A stretch of DNA of 60,564 bases from Planctomycetota bacterium (GTDB lineage: Bacteria; Planctomycetota; UBA1135; GCA-002686595). Below, piece by piece: positions 1 through 7,962 of this stretch (position 1 is its first letter; each line of letters starts with the position of its first letter). The DNA lies in NCBI GenBank assembly GCA_016872715.1, contig VGZD01000006.1:1-60564 (forward strand), read 5' to 3'. The notes under the pieces are model-generated. The model ran no database searches. It was not told the DNA's origin and saw only the letters and a list, made by a program, of their open reading frames with translations. The translations under genes were made by a program, and so were the position numbers.

Positions 1-2218
1 AGAGCGTCTCCGGCTTCATGCCCTTGAAGAGCGAGGCGCGCTTGGGCTTTTCGGCCTTCGGTTCCTCCGGTGCCGCCGCGGCTTCGGCGCCCTGCTTCTT
101 CGAGACGCGCTTCTTCGGCTTGGGCTTTTCCTCGTCGACCGGCGGATCGTCGCCGAGCTGCACGAAGAAGCCGAAGCGTCCGTTGCGCACGTACACGGGC
201 TTGCCGTCCGCCGAGAAGCCGAGCGGTGCCGCGGCTTTCTGCGAGGTCTCGACGAGCTCGATCGCGCGCGCGAGCGTCAACTCGTCGGGCGCGAGTCCCG
301 TCGGCACCGTGGCGCGACGATCCTTGTGCTGCACATAGGGGCCGTAGCGTCCCACGCGCAGCACGAGCGGCTCGCCGTCGAGCTCGCCGAGCACCTGAGC
401 GCCGACTTCGCGCGGATTGATTTCCGCGGCGCGGTCGCCGAGCGCGCGGCCGAGGCCGGGCTTCGTGCCGGTCCAGAAGTCCCTGAGGAATGCGACGTAG
501 TCGAGCTCGCCCTCCGCGATGCGGTCGAGCTCCTCTTCCATGCCGGCCGTGAAGGCGTAGTCGACGATCACCGGCTCGAGCAGCTCGAGCAAGTGCACCA
601 TCGCAAAGCCGCGCCAAGTGGGAATCAGCGTCTTGTCGCGCACGGCCGCGTATTCGCGGTCCGTGATCGTGTCGATGATGCTCGTGTAGGTCGACGGACG
701 ACCGATGCCGAGCTCCTCGAGCCGCTTGACGAGCGATGCTTCCGTGAAGCGCGCGGGCGCGGTCGTGCGGTGTCCCGAGGGCTTGGCCTCGTACACCGAC
801 GCGCGCTCGCCGCGGTCGAGCGGCGGCAGCACGCTCTCGCGCTCATCGAGGGCCTTCTCCACATCATCGGAGCCCTCGACATAGGCGCGGCGATAGCCGG
901 CGAACTCCGTCGTGCGACCCTTCGCCTGCGCGAGCACCTTGCCGTGTCCGGCGACATCGCTCGCGAGGGTCGCGGTGACGACCGTGAAGCGCTCGTCGAC
1001 CATCTGGCAGGCGACCGTGCGCTTCCAGATCAGGTCGTACACGCGCGCCTCGATGTCCGACACTTCGCGCGCCACTTCCTCGGGCAGCCGGAAACGCGAA
1101 CCCGCTGGGCGGATCGCCTCGTGGGCCTCCTGCGCGCCCTTCGACTTCTGGTTGCCGTAAAAGCGCGGCTTCGGCGGCAGGTTGTCCTCGCCATAGCGCT
1201 CGGCGACGAGCGTGCGGGCAGCGTGGATCGCCTCGCCCGAGAGCGCCGTCGAGTCCGTACGCATGTAGGTGATGTAGCCGCCTTCGTACAGCTGCTGCGC
1301 AACGTGCATGGCTTCCTGCGCGCGCAGGCCGAGCTTGCGGCCCGCGTCCTGCTGGAACGTAGAGGTCGTGAACGGCCCGCGCGGCGAGCTCGTCTTGGCC
1401 TCGCGCCGCACGTCCTCGACCGTGAAGTTGGCCGGAGCGAGCGCGCTCGAGAGCTTCGTCGCCGCCGCCTCGTCGAGCACCAGCGCATCCTTCGCCTTGA
1501 GCTCGCCCTTCTCCGTGAACTCGCCGCCGCGCGCGAGCTTGCGCCCGCCGATCGAGACGAGCGTCGCGTCGAACGCCTCGCCTTGCTTGGCGAGCTTCAT
1601 GTCGACGTCCCACCAGCTCGCCGAGACGAACGCCATGCGCTCCTTCTCGCGCTCGACGAGCAGCTTGACCGAGACCGACTGCACGCGGCCGGTCGACATG
1701 CCCTTCGCGATCTTGCGCCACAAGAGCGGCGTGACTTCGAAGCCGTAGAGCCGGTCGAGAATGCGCCGCGCTTCCTGCGCTCGCACGAGCTTCAGGTCGA
1801 CCTCGCGCGCGTTGCTGACCGCCTTCAGGATCGCGTCCTTGGTGATCTCGTTGAACACCATGCGCGACACGGGCACCTTCGGCTTCAGCACCTCGAGCAG
1901 GTGCCACGCGATGGCCTCGCCCTCGCGGTCTTCGTCGGTCGCCAGATAGACGTGGTCGACGTCCTCGCACAGCTTGCGCAGCTTGGCGACGTGGGCCTTC
2001 TTTTCGGGCGGCACCACGTAGTAGGCGGTGAAGTCGTTCTCGATGTCGATCGCCAGCCGCGCCCAAGGTTGCTTGCGGATCTTCTCGGGCATTTCGCTGG
2101 CGCGGTTGGGCAAGTCGCGGATGTGGCCGATGCTCGCCTCGACGATGTAGTCGCGGCCGAGGTAGTCCTTGAGCTTCTTCGCCTTGGTCGGCGACTCGAC
2201 GATGACGAGATGCTTCAT
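1..2218 (-). CDS. topA: DNA topoisomerase I, 3' end cut off by window edge
   Basis: Type IA topoisomerase that relaxes negative supercoils in the cytoplasm. About 739 codons are visible, reading from the ATG at 2218 to the window edge, so the C-terminus is missing. The N-terminus MKHLVIVESPTKAK opens the Toprim domain, which contains the acidic DREGEAIAWH motif. The catalytic tyrosine is Tyr318 in YITYMRTDS. The end of the visible part has repeated Toprim-C-terminal-type units (GRFGFFVQLGDD, GRYGPYVQHKD), followed by a Lys/Pro-rich tail. No zinc-finger cysteines are seen in the visible part. It is transcribed divergently from leucine dehydrogenase. Identity is certain; only the tail is unseen. 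Confidence 0.97.
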   Translation of the reverse strand, partial: MKHLVIVESPTKAKKLKDYLGRDYIVEASIGHIRDLPNRASEMPEKIRKQPWARLAIDIENDFTAYYVVPPEKKAHVAKLRKLCEDVDHVYLATDEDREGEAIAWHLLEVLKPKVPVSRMVFNEITKDAILKAVSNAREVDLKLVRAQEARRILDRLYGFEVTPLLWRKIAKGMSTGRVQSVSVKLLVEREKERMAFVSASWWDVDMKLAKQGEAFDATLVSIGGRKLARGGEFTEKGELKAKDALVLDEAAATKLSSALAPANFTVEDVRREAKTSSPRGPFTTSTFQQDAGRKLGLRAQEAMHVAQQLYEGGYITYMRTDSTALSGEAIHAARTLVAERYGEDNLPPKPRFYGNQKSKGAQEAHEAIRPAGSRFRLPEEVAREVSDIEARVYDLIWKRTVACQMVDERFTVVTATLASDVAGHGKVLAQAKGRTTEFAGYRRAYVEGSDDVEKALDERESVLPPLDRGERASVYEAKPSGHRTTAPARFTEASLVKRLEELGIGRPSTYTSIIDTITDREYAAVRDKTLIPTWRGFAMVHLLELLEPVIVDYAFTAGMEEELDRIAEGELDYVAFLRDFWTGTKPGLGRALGDRAAEINPREVGAQVLGELDGEPLVLRVGRYGPYVQHKDRRATVPTGLAPDELTLARAIELVETSQKAAAPLGFSADGKPVYVRNGRFGFFVQLGDDPPVDEEKPKPKKRVSKKQGAEAAAAPEEPKAEKPKRASLFKGMKPETL

Positions 2219-2486
2219 GCGTGGGCAGGGGAGTACCAGCCCATGTGGTCGCGCCGCAAGGGTGGTCCTAGGGAATCCCGTTTCGGACCGATCGGGGAGC
2301 GACTTGTGTCGCTGCAAGCGCCGCTCGGTCCGCGGATGGCTCGCGCGGCTCGAAAACCGCTCGCAGGGGGCCGTCCGTGGGGGGTGGGTGGCCTGTCGCG
2401 AGCGTGCGCCGTATCCTCTTTGCCCCCGCGGGACTTCCTGACCCGCCTCGCCCCCAAACCGAGTCCGCTCCGCCTCCCGCTCACCC
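2219..2486. other. Divergent intergenic region between topA and ldh
   Basis: These 268 bases separate two divergent genes and must carry both promoters. I see no convincing -35/-10 pair, riboswitch or strong hairpin, and no small coding frame that looks real. Confidence 0.5.
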
Positions 2487-3548
2487 ATGCAGATCTCCGA
2501 GATCCGTGTCGATGGCTACGAAAGGGTCGTCCGCTGCACGGACCCGACCTCGCGCCTCCACGCCCTCATTTCGGTTCACGACACCACCCTCGGCCCCTCG
2601 CTCGGCGGCATGCGCATGCTGCCCTACAAGAACGAGGAAGAGGCCCTGTTCGACGTGCTGCGCCTGTCCAAGGGCATGACCTACAAGTCGGCGGTGGCGG
2701 ACACCGGCCTCGGCGGCGGCAAGTCCGTCGTGATCGGCGATCCCAAGCTCAAGAGCGAGGCGCTCTTCGAGGCCATGGGCCGCTTCGTCGAGTCGCTCGG
2801 CGGCAAGTACATCACCGCCGAGGACATGAACATCGGCGTCGCGGACCTCGTCACCGTGCGCCGCACGACCAAGTGGGTCACGGGTCTCTCGCGCGACATG
2901 GGCGGCTCGGGCAACCCCAGCCCCTACACCGCCCGCGGCGCCTTCCACGGCATGCGCGCCGTGCTCGAGGAGGCCTTCGGCAGCCCGAGCTTCAAGGGCC
3001 GTCGCGTGCTGATCCAAGGCGTCGGCGCCGTCGGCGGACGCCTCGCGGAACTGCTCCACGAGGCCGGTGCGCACGTGATCATCTGCGACATCAACGAGCG
3101 GCGCGTGCAGGAGCTGTGCGAGCGCTTTCGCTTCGAGGGCGTGTCCGACGCCGAGCACCTCGACGTTCCCTGCGACGTGTACTCGCCCTGTGCACGCGGC
3201 GCGACGCTCAACGACGCGACGATTCCGCAGCTCAAGTGCAAGGCGATCGCGGGTGTGGCCAACAACCAACTGCTCGAGCCGCGCCACGGCGACGTGCTGC
3301 GCCAGAAGGGCATCCTGTACGCGCCCGACTACGTGATCAACGCGGGTGGCATCATCAACGTGTCGTTCGAGCTGCTCCCGGGCGGCTACGACGAGGCTAA
3401 GGCCGTGGCGAAGATCGATCGCGTCTACGACAACCTGCGTCAGGTGTTCGCCATCGCGCGCGAGCAGCGGCTCTCGACCCACGTGGCCGCCGACCGTCTC
3501 GCCGAGCAGCGCATCGCCGCTGGCCGCAAGGCACCGGTCAACGCCTGA
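2487..3548 (+). CDS. ldh: Leucine (branched-chain amino acid) dehydrogenase
   Basis: NAD-dependent oxidative deamination of leucine and other branched-chain amino acids to 2-oxo acids and ammonia, at the entry to branched-chain catabolism. The 353 aa length is normal for Glu/Leu/Phe/Val dehydrogenases. The N-terminal catalytic domain has the two lysines of the family, Lys67 in MTYKSA and Lys79 in GLGGGKS. The Rossmann domain has GVGAVGG at residues 178-184 with DIN at its second strand. The motif PCARGATLNDATI matches the leucine dehydrogenase PCALGAVINDxTI region, which favours Leu over Phe as substrate. ATG start at 2487. A perfect 8 bp hairpin follows the stop. Valine or phenylalanine specificity cannot be excluded. 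Confidence 0.92.
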   Translation: MQISEIRVDGYERVVRCTDPTSRLHALISVHDTTLGPSLGGMRMLPYKNEEEALFDVLRLSKGMTYKSAVADTGLGGGKSVVIGDPKLKSEALFEAMGRFVESLGGKYITAEDMNIGVADLVTVRRTTKWVTGLSRDMGGSGNPSPYTARGAFHGMRAVLEEAFGSPSFKGRRVLIQGVGAVGGRLAELLHEAGAHVIICDINERRVQELCERFRFEGVSDAEHLDVPCDVYSPCARGATLNDATIPQLKCKAIAGVANNQLLEPRHGDVLRQKGILYAPDYVINAGGIINVSFELLPGGYDEAKAVAKIDRVYDNLRQVFAIAREQRLSTHVAADRLAEQRIAAGRKAPVNA

Positions 3549-3571
3549 AAACGGGCGCTTTCGCAAGCATC

Positions 3572-3606
3572 GGAGCGCGCCGGGCCCCGCGGGCTCGACG
3601 CGCTCC
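3572..3606 (+). terminator. Hairpin after leucine dehydrogenase
   Basis: GGAGCGCG (3572-3579) and CGCGCTCC (3599-3606) form a perfect 8 bp stem, and the 19-base interior contains a further GC-rich palindrome. It starts 23 bases past the ldh stop. There is only a weak TT after it, so this is a terminator candidate without a real U-tract. Confidence 0.45.
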
Positions 3607-3667
3607 TTGATTTCGATCGGATGCAACCCGCTGCGCGTGTTGAGAACGCCCCGCTGGCGTCGCGAAC

Positions 3668-3763
3668 GCGCCGCGGATCAGTCGCGGCGCAGTCGTGTTC
3701 AACGCGCCGCGGATCAATCGCGGCGCAATCGTGTTCAACGCGCCGCGGATCAGTCGCGGCGCA
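3668..3763. repeat. Three tandem 36 bp repeats, each a hairpin, spanning the kinase stop codon
   Basis: Units start at 3668, 3704 and 3740, exactly 36 bases apart; the third is cut after 24 bases. Each unit has the perfect inverted repeat GCGCCGCG - 7 base loop - CGCGGCGC. In the third unit the loop (3748-3754) contains the stop codon of the protein kinase read on the minus strand, and the right arm encodes its last residues. It looks like a terminator hairpin duplicated together with the gene end, now giving three terminators in a row. Confidence 0.8.
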
Positions 3764-4676
3764 GGAAATCGACCAGATCCGCCTCGAGCTCGGCGAGGCC
3801 GTAGTCCATCACCGTCAGGCAGCGGTAGATGAGCTTGGCGAGCGGCTCGGGTGTGTTGGGGTTGAGGTCGCGCGGCGGGGGATAGGAGAGGAAGTAGGAG
3901 AGCGACAGGCGCTCGACCTCGCCGCCCTGCTCGCGCCCGGCGTATTGCCACGGCACTTCGTCGAAGGGCAGCACGCCCGTGAGGATCTCGTACAGCATCA
4001 CGCCGATGCCCATCACGTCCGCCTTCTGGTCGCGCAGGAGCAGCGGGTTGTAGTGCGGCGTGGTGGTGATCACGTTGCGCTCGTCGCCGCGCATGGCCGG
4101 GTCGATCATCACGACCGCGCCGGAGGGCTTGACGAGGATGTTCTCGGGCTTGAGATCGCCGTGGTACGCGAGCTCGCCAGCCTTGGCCGTCTTCTGGAGC
4201 GCGCGCACGATCGTCAGGAACCAGTTGAGTCGGATGCCCTCGAGCGCGCGGATCTTCTCGCGCAGCGTCTTGCCGCGCACGTAGTCGAGCGCGAGCACGT
4301 TGCGGCCCTCGTGCTGGAACACTTCGCGCACGCCGATCAGGTTCTGGTGGCGCGAGCGGCGCAGCAAGTCGCCCTCGGTCTTCACCATGGCGTCGATCTC
4401 CTGCGCGTCGAGGAAGTCGATGCGCGCCCCGTCCTTGCGGAAGAAGATCGCCTCGGCCGGAGTCTCGTCGGGCGAAATGCCGTCGGGACGACGCTCGCTC
4501 GTCACGTCCATGAAGCGCGTCACGTAGCGGCCACCGCCGGCGATGTCGCCGAGCTTGAGCGCCACGAGCTCGCCCTTGGGGTCGGTCGCGAGGTACACGA
4601 GCCCGAAACCTCCGCGCGCGAGGAACTCGCGCACCTGATAGTTGCCAATCTGTTCACCAGCAGCCAGCTTGATCAT
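3750..4676 (-). CDS. Atypical Ser/Thr protein kinase
   Basis: Hanks-type kinase of 308 aa consisting of little more than the kinase domain. Glycine-rich loop RGGFGLV (21-27), ATP-anchoring Lys41 in ALK, and catalytic loop HGDLKPENIL with Asp174. The usual HRD is HGD and the metal-binding DFG is DPA (192-194), with the aspartate kept. An insertion of about 50 residues lies between beta3 and the C-helix region. No transmembrane segment or sensor domain is present, so it is probably cytosolic. The key Lys and both Asp remain, so activity is plausible; the missing HRD arginine means it is not controlled by an RD-type activation loop. The last codons lie inside a tandem hairpin repeat. Confidence 0.85.
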   Translation of the reverse strand: MIKLAAGEQIGNYQVREFLARGGFGLVYLATDPKGELVALKLGDIAGGGRYVTRFMDVTSERRPDGISPDETPAEAIFFRKDGARIDFLDAQEIDAMVKTEGDLLRRSRHQNLIGVREVFQHEGRNVLALDYVRGKTLREKIRALEGIRLNWFLTIVRALQKTAKAGELAYHGDLKPENILVKPSGAVVMIDPAMRGDERNVITTTPHYNPLLLRDQKADVMGIGVMLYEILTGVLPFDEVPWQYAGREQGGEVERLSLSYFLSYPPPRDLNPNTPEPLAKLIYRCLTVMDYGLAELEADLVDFLRRD

Positions 4677-4870
4677 GGTTGGGAGAGCGCAGCGGAGGAT
4701 GTGAGACGTGTGGGGGGATGGGGGTCCTGACGGCTTGTTTTCGCCCTGACCCCGGGCTTCCCTTAGCCGAGTGCGCAGATCCGAGCGGTGGAGCGCCGGA
4801 TGCGGGAAAGGCGTGGGCGGAGCGCCGCAAGGAATGCCCGCCTGCGCGCAGCCCGCCCCCTCGCGCACGG

Positions 4871-5290
4871 TCAAGGCGCGGCGGCGAGCTCGATCAGCTC
4901 GATCGGCGCGTCGCTCGCGAGGATCGCGGCCGCGCCTTCGGCCAGAGTGCCGCTTCCCACCCACGCGGGTTCGTTCGCAAACAGCTCGTGGCGCCACGCG
5001 CGACCGAGGCCGTCGATGCGGCCGAGCTCCTGACCGAGCGTGTTGCGCACGGAAAAACAGCGTGCGGCCGGTTGACCATCGCGTGCGTCCGCCGCGAGCT
5101 CGAGCACGTGCCCGAGCGGTTCGTTCGCGCGCCGGATCTCCCACGTGCGACGCCGGTTGAGCACGAGCGGGCGGGCCGCGAGCAGGCCGGCGGGCGCCTC
5201 CTCGCTCACCACGCGGCAACCGCCTGCGATTTCGCCCAACAAGAGCAGCGCGACGGACGGGACGATCCCAGAGTGCAGCACGCCCTCCAC
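4871..5290 (-). CDS. Small hypothetical protein, divergent from MetAP
   Basis: I do not recognise this 139 aa protein. No ATG lies in frame near the 5' end. GTG at 5290 is the best start because codons upstream would run into the promoter region of the divergent aminopeptidase; GTG at 5281 is the alternative. The sequence is alternating hydrophobic and charged and probably beta-rich, with phrases such as RTWEIRRAN and VRNTLGQELGRIDG that recall scramblase/LURP-like beta-barrel proteins, but this is a guess. Hydrophobic residues near the N-terminus (VALLLLGEIAGG) are too short and polar for a clear signal peptide. Confidence 0.5.
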   Translation of the reverse strand: MEGVLHSGIVPSVALLLLGEIAGGCRVVSEEAPAGLLAARPLVLNRRRTWEIRRANEPLGHVLELAADARDGQPAARCFSVRNTLGQELGRIDGLGRAWRHELFANEPAWVGSGTLAEGAAAILASDAPIELIELAAAP

Positions 5291-5398
5291 CTTCGGCCGT
5301 TGCGTCCGCCAACCTGAGCGAGCGGTGGAAAGTCCTTCCCATCGCCGTGCCCGCGCGGATTGCCGCCCATTGGAGCCCCCCGTATCCTCGCTCGCCGC

Positions 5399-6310
5399 AT
5401 GATCGATCCGAAGGACAAGGTGGCGCTCGAGAGCTTCCGCAAGGCCGGCCGCATCGCCGCCGAGTGCCGGCGGTGGGCCTCCCAGAACATCAAGCCCGGG
5501 GTCGAGATTCGCCACATCCTCGAGTCGGTCGAGGACCTCATCCGCCAGCGCGGTGCGCAGCCTGGTTTTCCGGCGCAGTCTTCGCGCAATTCGATCGCGG
5601 CGCACTACTGCACCGGCTGGGACGACCCGACGCGCTACGAGCACGGCGACTGCGTCAAGGTCGACATCGGCGTGCACGTCGACGGCTACGTCGCGGACAC
5701 TGCGATCAGCGTCGACCTGAGCGATGACGGTCGTTGGCAGAAGCTGATCAAGGCGAGCTCCGACGCGCTCGCTGCCGCGATCTCCACGGTCGCGGAGGGC
5801 GTGGCCGTGGGCGAGATCGGCGCCGCCATCGAGCGCACGATCGTCGCCGCCGGCTACCAGCCTGTGCGCAACCTCACCGGCCACGGGCTCGGGCGCTGGA
5901 AGGTCCACACGCCGCCGCAAATTCCCAATCAGAGTGAAACCGGCGGCGGGCGCCTGAAGCAAGGCATGGTGTTCGCGATCGAGCCCTTCGCCTGCACGGG
6001 CAAGGGTTACATCGTCGAGCGCGGCAAGGCCGAAGTGTTCATGATGGTCCGACCGCCGATGAAGGCCAAGGGCCTCGACCGAGACGTCTTGCGCGACATC
6101 GAGGCGTGGCGCGGCCTGCCGATCGCGCGGCGCTACTTCCGCCATCGCGATCCCGAGGTCGTCGAGGACACGCTCTCCAAGCTCGCGCGGCAGGGCTCGC
6201 TCATGCGCTACCCGCCGCTCGTCGAGGCCGAGGGCGTGATGGTCGCGCAGACCGAGCATTCGCTCTATCTCGGGCCGGACGGCGTCGAGATCCTGACCGC
6301 GGGCGCGTGA
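5399..6310 (+). CDS. map: Methionine aminopeptidase, type II (archaeal/eukaryotic type)
   Basis: Removes the initiator methionine from nascent proteins. The 303 aa protein has the five metal ligands of the pita-bread fold: Asp89 (KVDIGV), Asp100 (VADTAIS), His162 (TGHGLG), Glu195 (AIEPF) and Glu286 (QTEHS), plus active-site His69 (AAHY). The region between His162 and Glu195 and the roughly 60-residue helical insertion near 220-275 are features of MetAP2, found in archaea and eukaryotes, rather than of the roughly 260 aa bacterial MetAP1. Phrases such as NLTGH and VFAIEPFACTG are archaeal in style. ATG at 5399 is used; the next gene overlaps its stop as GTGA. Confidence 0.92.
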   Translation: MIDPKDKVALESFRKAGRIAAECRRWASQNIKPGVEIRHILESVEDLIRQRGAQPGFPAQSSRNSIAAHYCTGWDDPTRYEHGDCVKVDIGVHVDGYVADTAISVDLSDDGRWQKLIKASSDALAAAISTVAEGVAVGEIGAAIERTIVAAGYQPVRNLTGHGLGRWKVHTPPQIPNQSETGGGRLKQGMVFAIEPFACTGKGYIVERGKAEVFMMVRPPMKAKGLDRDVLRDIEAWRGLPIARRYFRHRDPEVVEDTLSKLARQGSLMRYPPLVEAEGVMVAQTEHSLYLGPDGVEILTAGA

Positions 6311-6993
6311 AACTCGCGCTGGTCACGGTGCCCTGGGACGCGCAGGGGGAGCACGCGCAGGGGGTGCGCTCGCTCGTTTTGGAGCTGCGGGAGCGCGCGG
6401 AAATCTCGGTGTTCGTCGAGCGCTCTCGGGCTGGCCTCGACTGGCTCGGCGCGCCGACGCGGTCGGCGAGCGCGCTGGTGCCGAGGGACTTCGATCAAGT
6501 GCTGTACTGCGTCGACGACGCGCTCGAGCACGCCTTCATGGCTCCGCTGGTGCGCAACCTCGGCGGCTGCGTCGCGCTGCACGACTGGCGCCTGCGCACG
6601 TTCGCTCACGCGCTCGCGCCCGCGATCGCGCGCGGCGGCTGGCGCGGCCTGCGCGCGGGTTTCGAGGAGGGTGGGTTCGAGGGTGCGCGCGAGGGTTGGG
6701 CCGGTGCGCGGGACGGCGCCTCGCCCCTCAACCGCTCGATCGTGCGCTTCGGCGACGCTTTCCTCGTGCGCGACGAGGCGCTGCGCGACGCGATCCTCAC
6801 CGACCGCAACGCTCCGACTCCGATCGCCGTGGTCCCGTGGCCCACGCACGTCGACGGCGACTGGTCCGCCGTCGCCCAAGCCCTGCTCCGCGCCTTCGAG
6901 CGCTTCCCCGCCCCCCGCGCCGCCCGCAAGGGCCTCGTCAGCTTCCAAATCCGCGAACGCCTGCGCGAGCGCACCGAGCGCCCCCCGCCCTAA
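6307..6993 (+). CDS. Glycosyltransferase-like protein (N-terminal GT-B half only)
   Basis: Protein of 228 aa starting with GTG at 6307 and overlapping the MetAP stop as GTGA, so probably translationally coupled. The start MKLALVTVPWD, the HDWRLR segment and NRSIVRFGDAFLVRDEAL resemble the N-terminal half of GT4 glycosyltransferases, where a family His-Asp precedes an NR...A..V..EAL helix. The nucleotide-sugar binding C-terminal half is absent and the protein ends in a basic Arg/Pro tail. It may be a truncated transferase, a partner of another subunit, or an unrelated Rossmann protein. Function is not assigned. Confidence 0.6.
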   Translation: MKLALVTVPWDAQGEHAQGVRSLVLELRERAEISVFVERSRAGLDWLGAPTRSASALVPRDFDQVLYCVDDALEHAFMAPLVRNLGGCVALHDWRLRTFAHALAPAIARGGWRGLRAGFEEGGFEGAREGWAGARDGASPLNRSIVRFGDAFLVRDEALRDAILTDRNAPTPIAVVPWPTHVDGDWSAVAQALLRAFERFPAPRAARKGLVSFQIRERLRERTERPPP

Positions 6994-7138
6994 CGCGCCC
7001 GCCTCCTTCGGTCGCTGACTTGTTTCTCTGGCGCCCATGCGACAGTCCACGACCCGCCCTGCGGGCGTGCCCGGCTGAGCCCATCCCGGCGCCACGCCCC
7101 GCGATGGGACCCCTCAGCCGACGAGGCGACAACTACCC
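6994..7138. other. Short intergenic stretch before IS remnant
   Basis: A 145-base non-coding stretch between the glycosyltransferase-like gene and the left end of the transposon remnant. I see no feature in it. Confidence 0.4.
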
Positions 7139-7149
7139 TGACACTGGGG

Positions 7150-7713
7150 GGCAGAGCCTCCCGGACCTTGACGGTCGTGGATGACTACCTGAAACGTTGC
7201 CCGGTCCTCGAGGTCGACACGTCGATCTCGGGTCAGCGGGTGACGCGTGCTCTGGACCGCGCGATCGACCGCTACGGCAAGCCGGGCAGGCTCGTGATGG
7301 ACAACGGTCCCCAATTCACGTCGCGGGCCATCGTCGAGTGGGCGGGGCGCCGTGGGATCGAGCTCGTGTGGATCGAACCGCGCAAGCCGATCCAGAACGC
7401 GCACGCGGAGCGCTTCAACGCCCGCTTCCGCGACGAGTGTGTGAACCAGCGCCACTTCACGACCCTCGACGACGCCCGGACGCTGATCGAAGACTGGCGT
7501 CAGGACTACAACCTCGTCCGTTCCCACACCTCGCTGGGAGGTCACGGCCCCGAGCGCTTCTTCGAACTCTGCTCGGAGGCCGTGGCCTCCGAGCAGAGTC
7601 TGGGCCGTCAACGCCAGCTAGCCGTTCCCCTCGAATTTCAACCCTCCCCGGATCCGACATCACGACTGGCCTCGACTTGGGGGCAGGCTCGAGTACGCCT
7701 GCTGGCGAAGTAG
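7150..7713 (+). pseudogene. IS3-family transposase (integrase core), 5'-truncated
   Basis: The frame carries the second half of an rve/DDE transposase. RTLTVVDDYLKRC contains the second half of the catalytic core entry, MDNGPQFTS has the second Asp, and HAERFNARFRDEC has the catalytic Glu. The first catalytic Asp region (typically DFVxD) is missing upstream. The open frame begins without a plausible native start (TTG at 7168 is the first). After RSHTSLGGHGPERF the reading frame continues over a 16 bp inverted repeat into unrelated sequence and stops at 7713. Inactive remnant. Confidence 0.75.
7566..7599. repeat. Perfect 16 bp inverted repeat inside IS remnant
   Basis: ACTCTGCTCGGAGGCC at 7566-7581 and its exact reverse complement at 7584-7599 are separated by only two bases. 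It sits just after the conserved end of the transposase domain. It may be a transcription terminator of the element or a junction left by rearrangement. Confidence 0.7.
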
Positions 7714-7731
7714 TCTGCCCCCCGGCGGTCA

Positions 7732-7962
7732 CGCGGCCGCGTCAAGGGCCTCGCGGAGTGGGGAGCGCCGAACGGCCACCTCCTTTTCATCCTTCGGCCC
7801 GCGCTCTTGCGGCGCCGGACCGCGCGTCCTTTTCGGTGACTTTTCAGCGTTTTCGCCGCGACCAGCGCGCTGGCCGAGCGACGGGGGGGCGAGCGGAGGG
7901 ACGTGGCGTGCCACGGAGGCGCGCGGCGGTTCCACTTCGCCGGAGAAGAAGCGAGGAGATCC
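7732..7962. other. Intergenic region upstream of lamin-tail gene
   Basis: Non-coding, 231 bases. It ends with a purine-rich ribosome binding site (GCGAGGAG, about 5 bases before the ATG at 7963). No promoter motif stands out. Confidence 0.4.

Larger units (their letters stand above)
7139..7731 (+). mobile_element. IS3-like insertion sequence remnant
   Basis: The ends look like imperfect terminal inverted repeats. The left end reads TGACACT-GGGGGGCAGA at 7139-7155; the right end, read on the other strand, is TGACCGCC-GGGGGGCAGA ending at 7731. Only 593 bp lie between them, far less than a full IS3-family element of about 1.2-1.5 kb. The first ORF (helix-turn-helix protein) and the N-terminal part of the transposase are missing. 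No target duplication is evident (flanking CCC versus CGC). It is probably an internal deletion derivative that cannot move by itself. Confidence 0.6.

Noticed and set aside
326-3400. Very long open frame on the plus strand opposite topA
   Set aside because: It is antisense to topA, has no recognisable domains and continues out of frame through ldh; long shadow frames are expected at this GC content.
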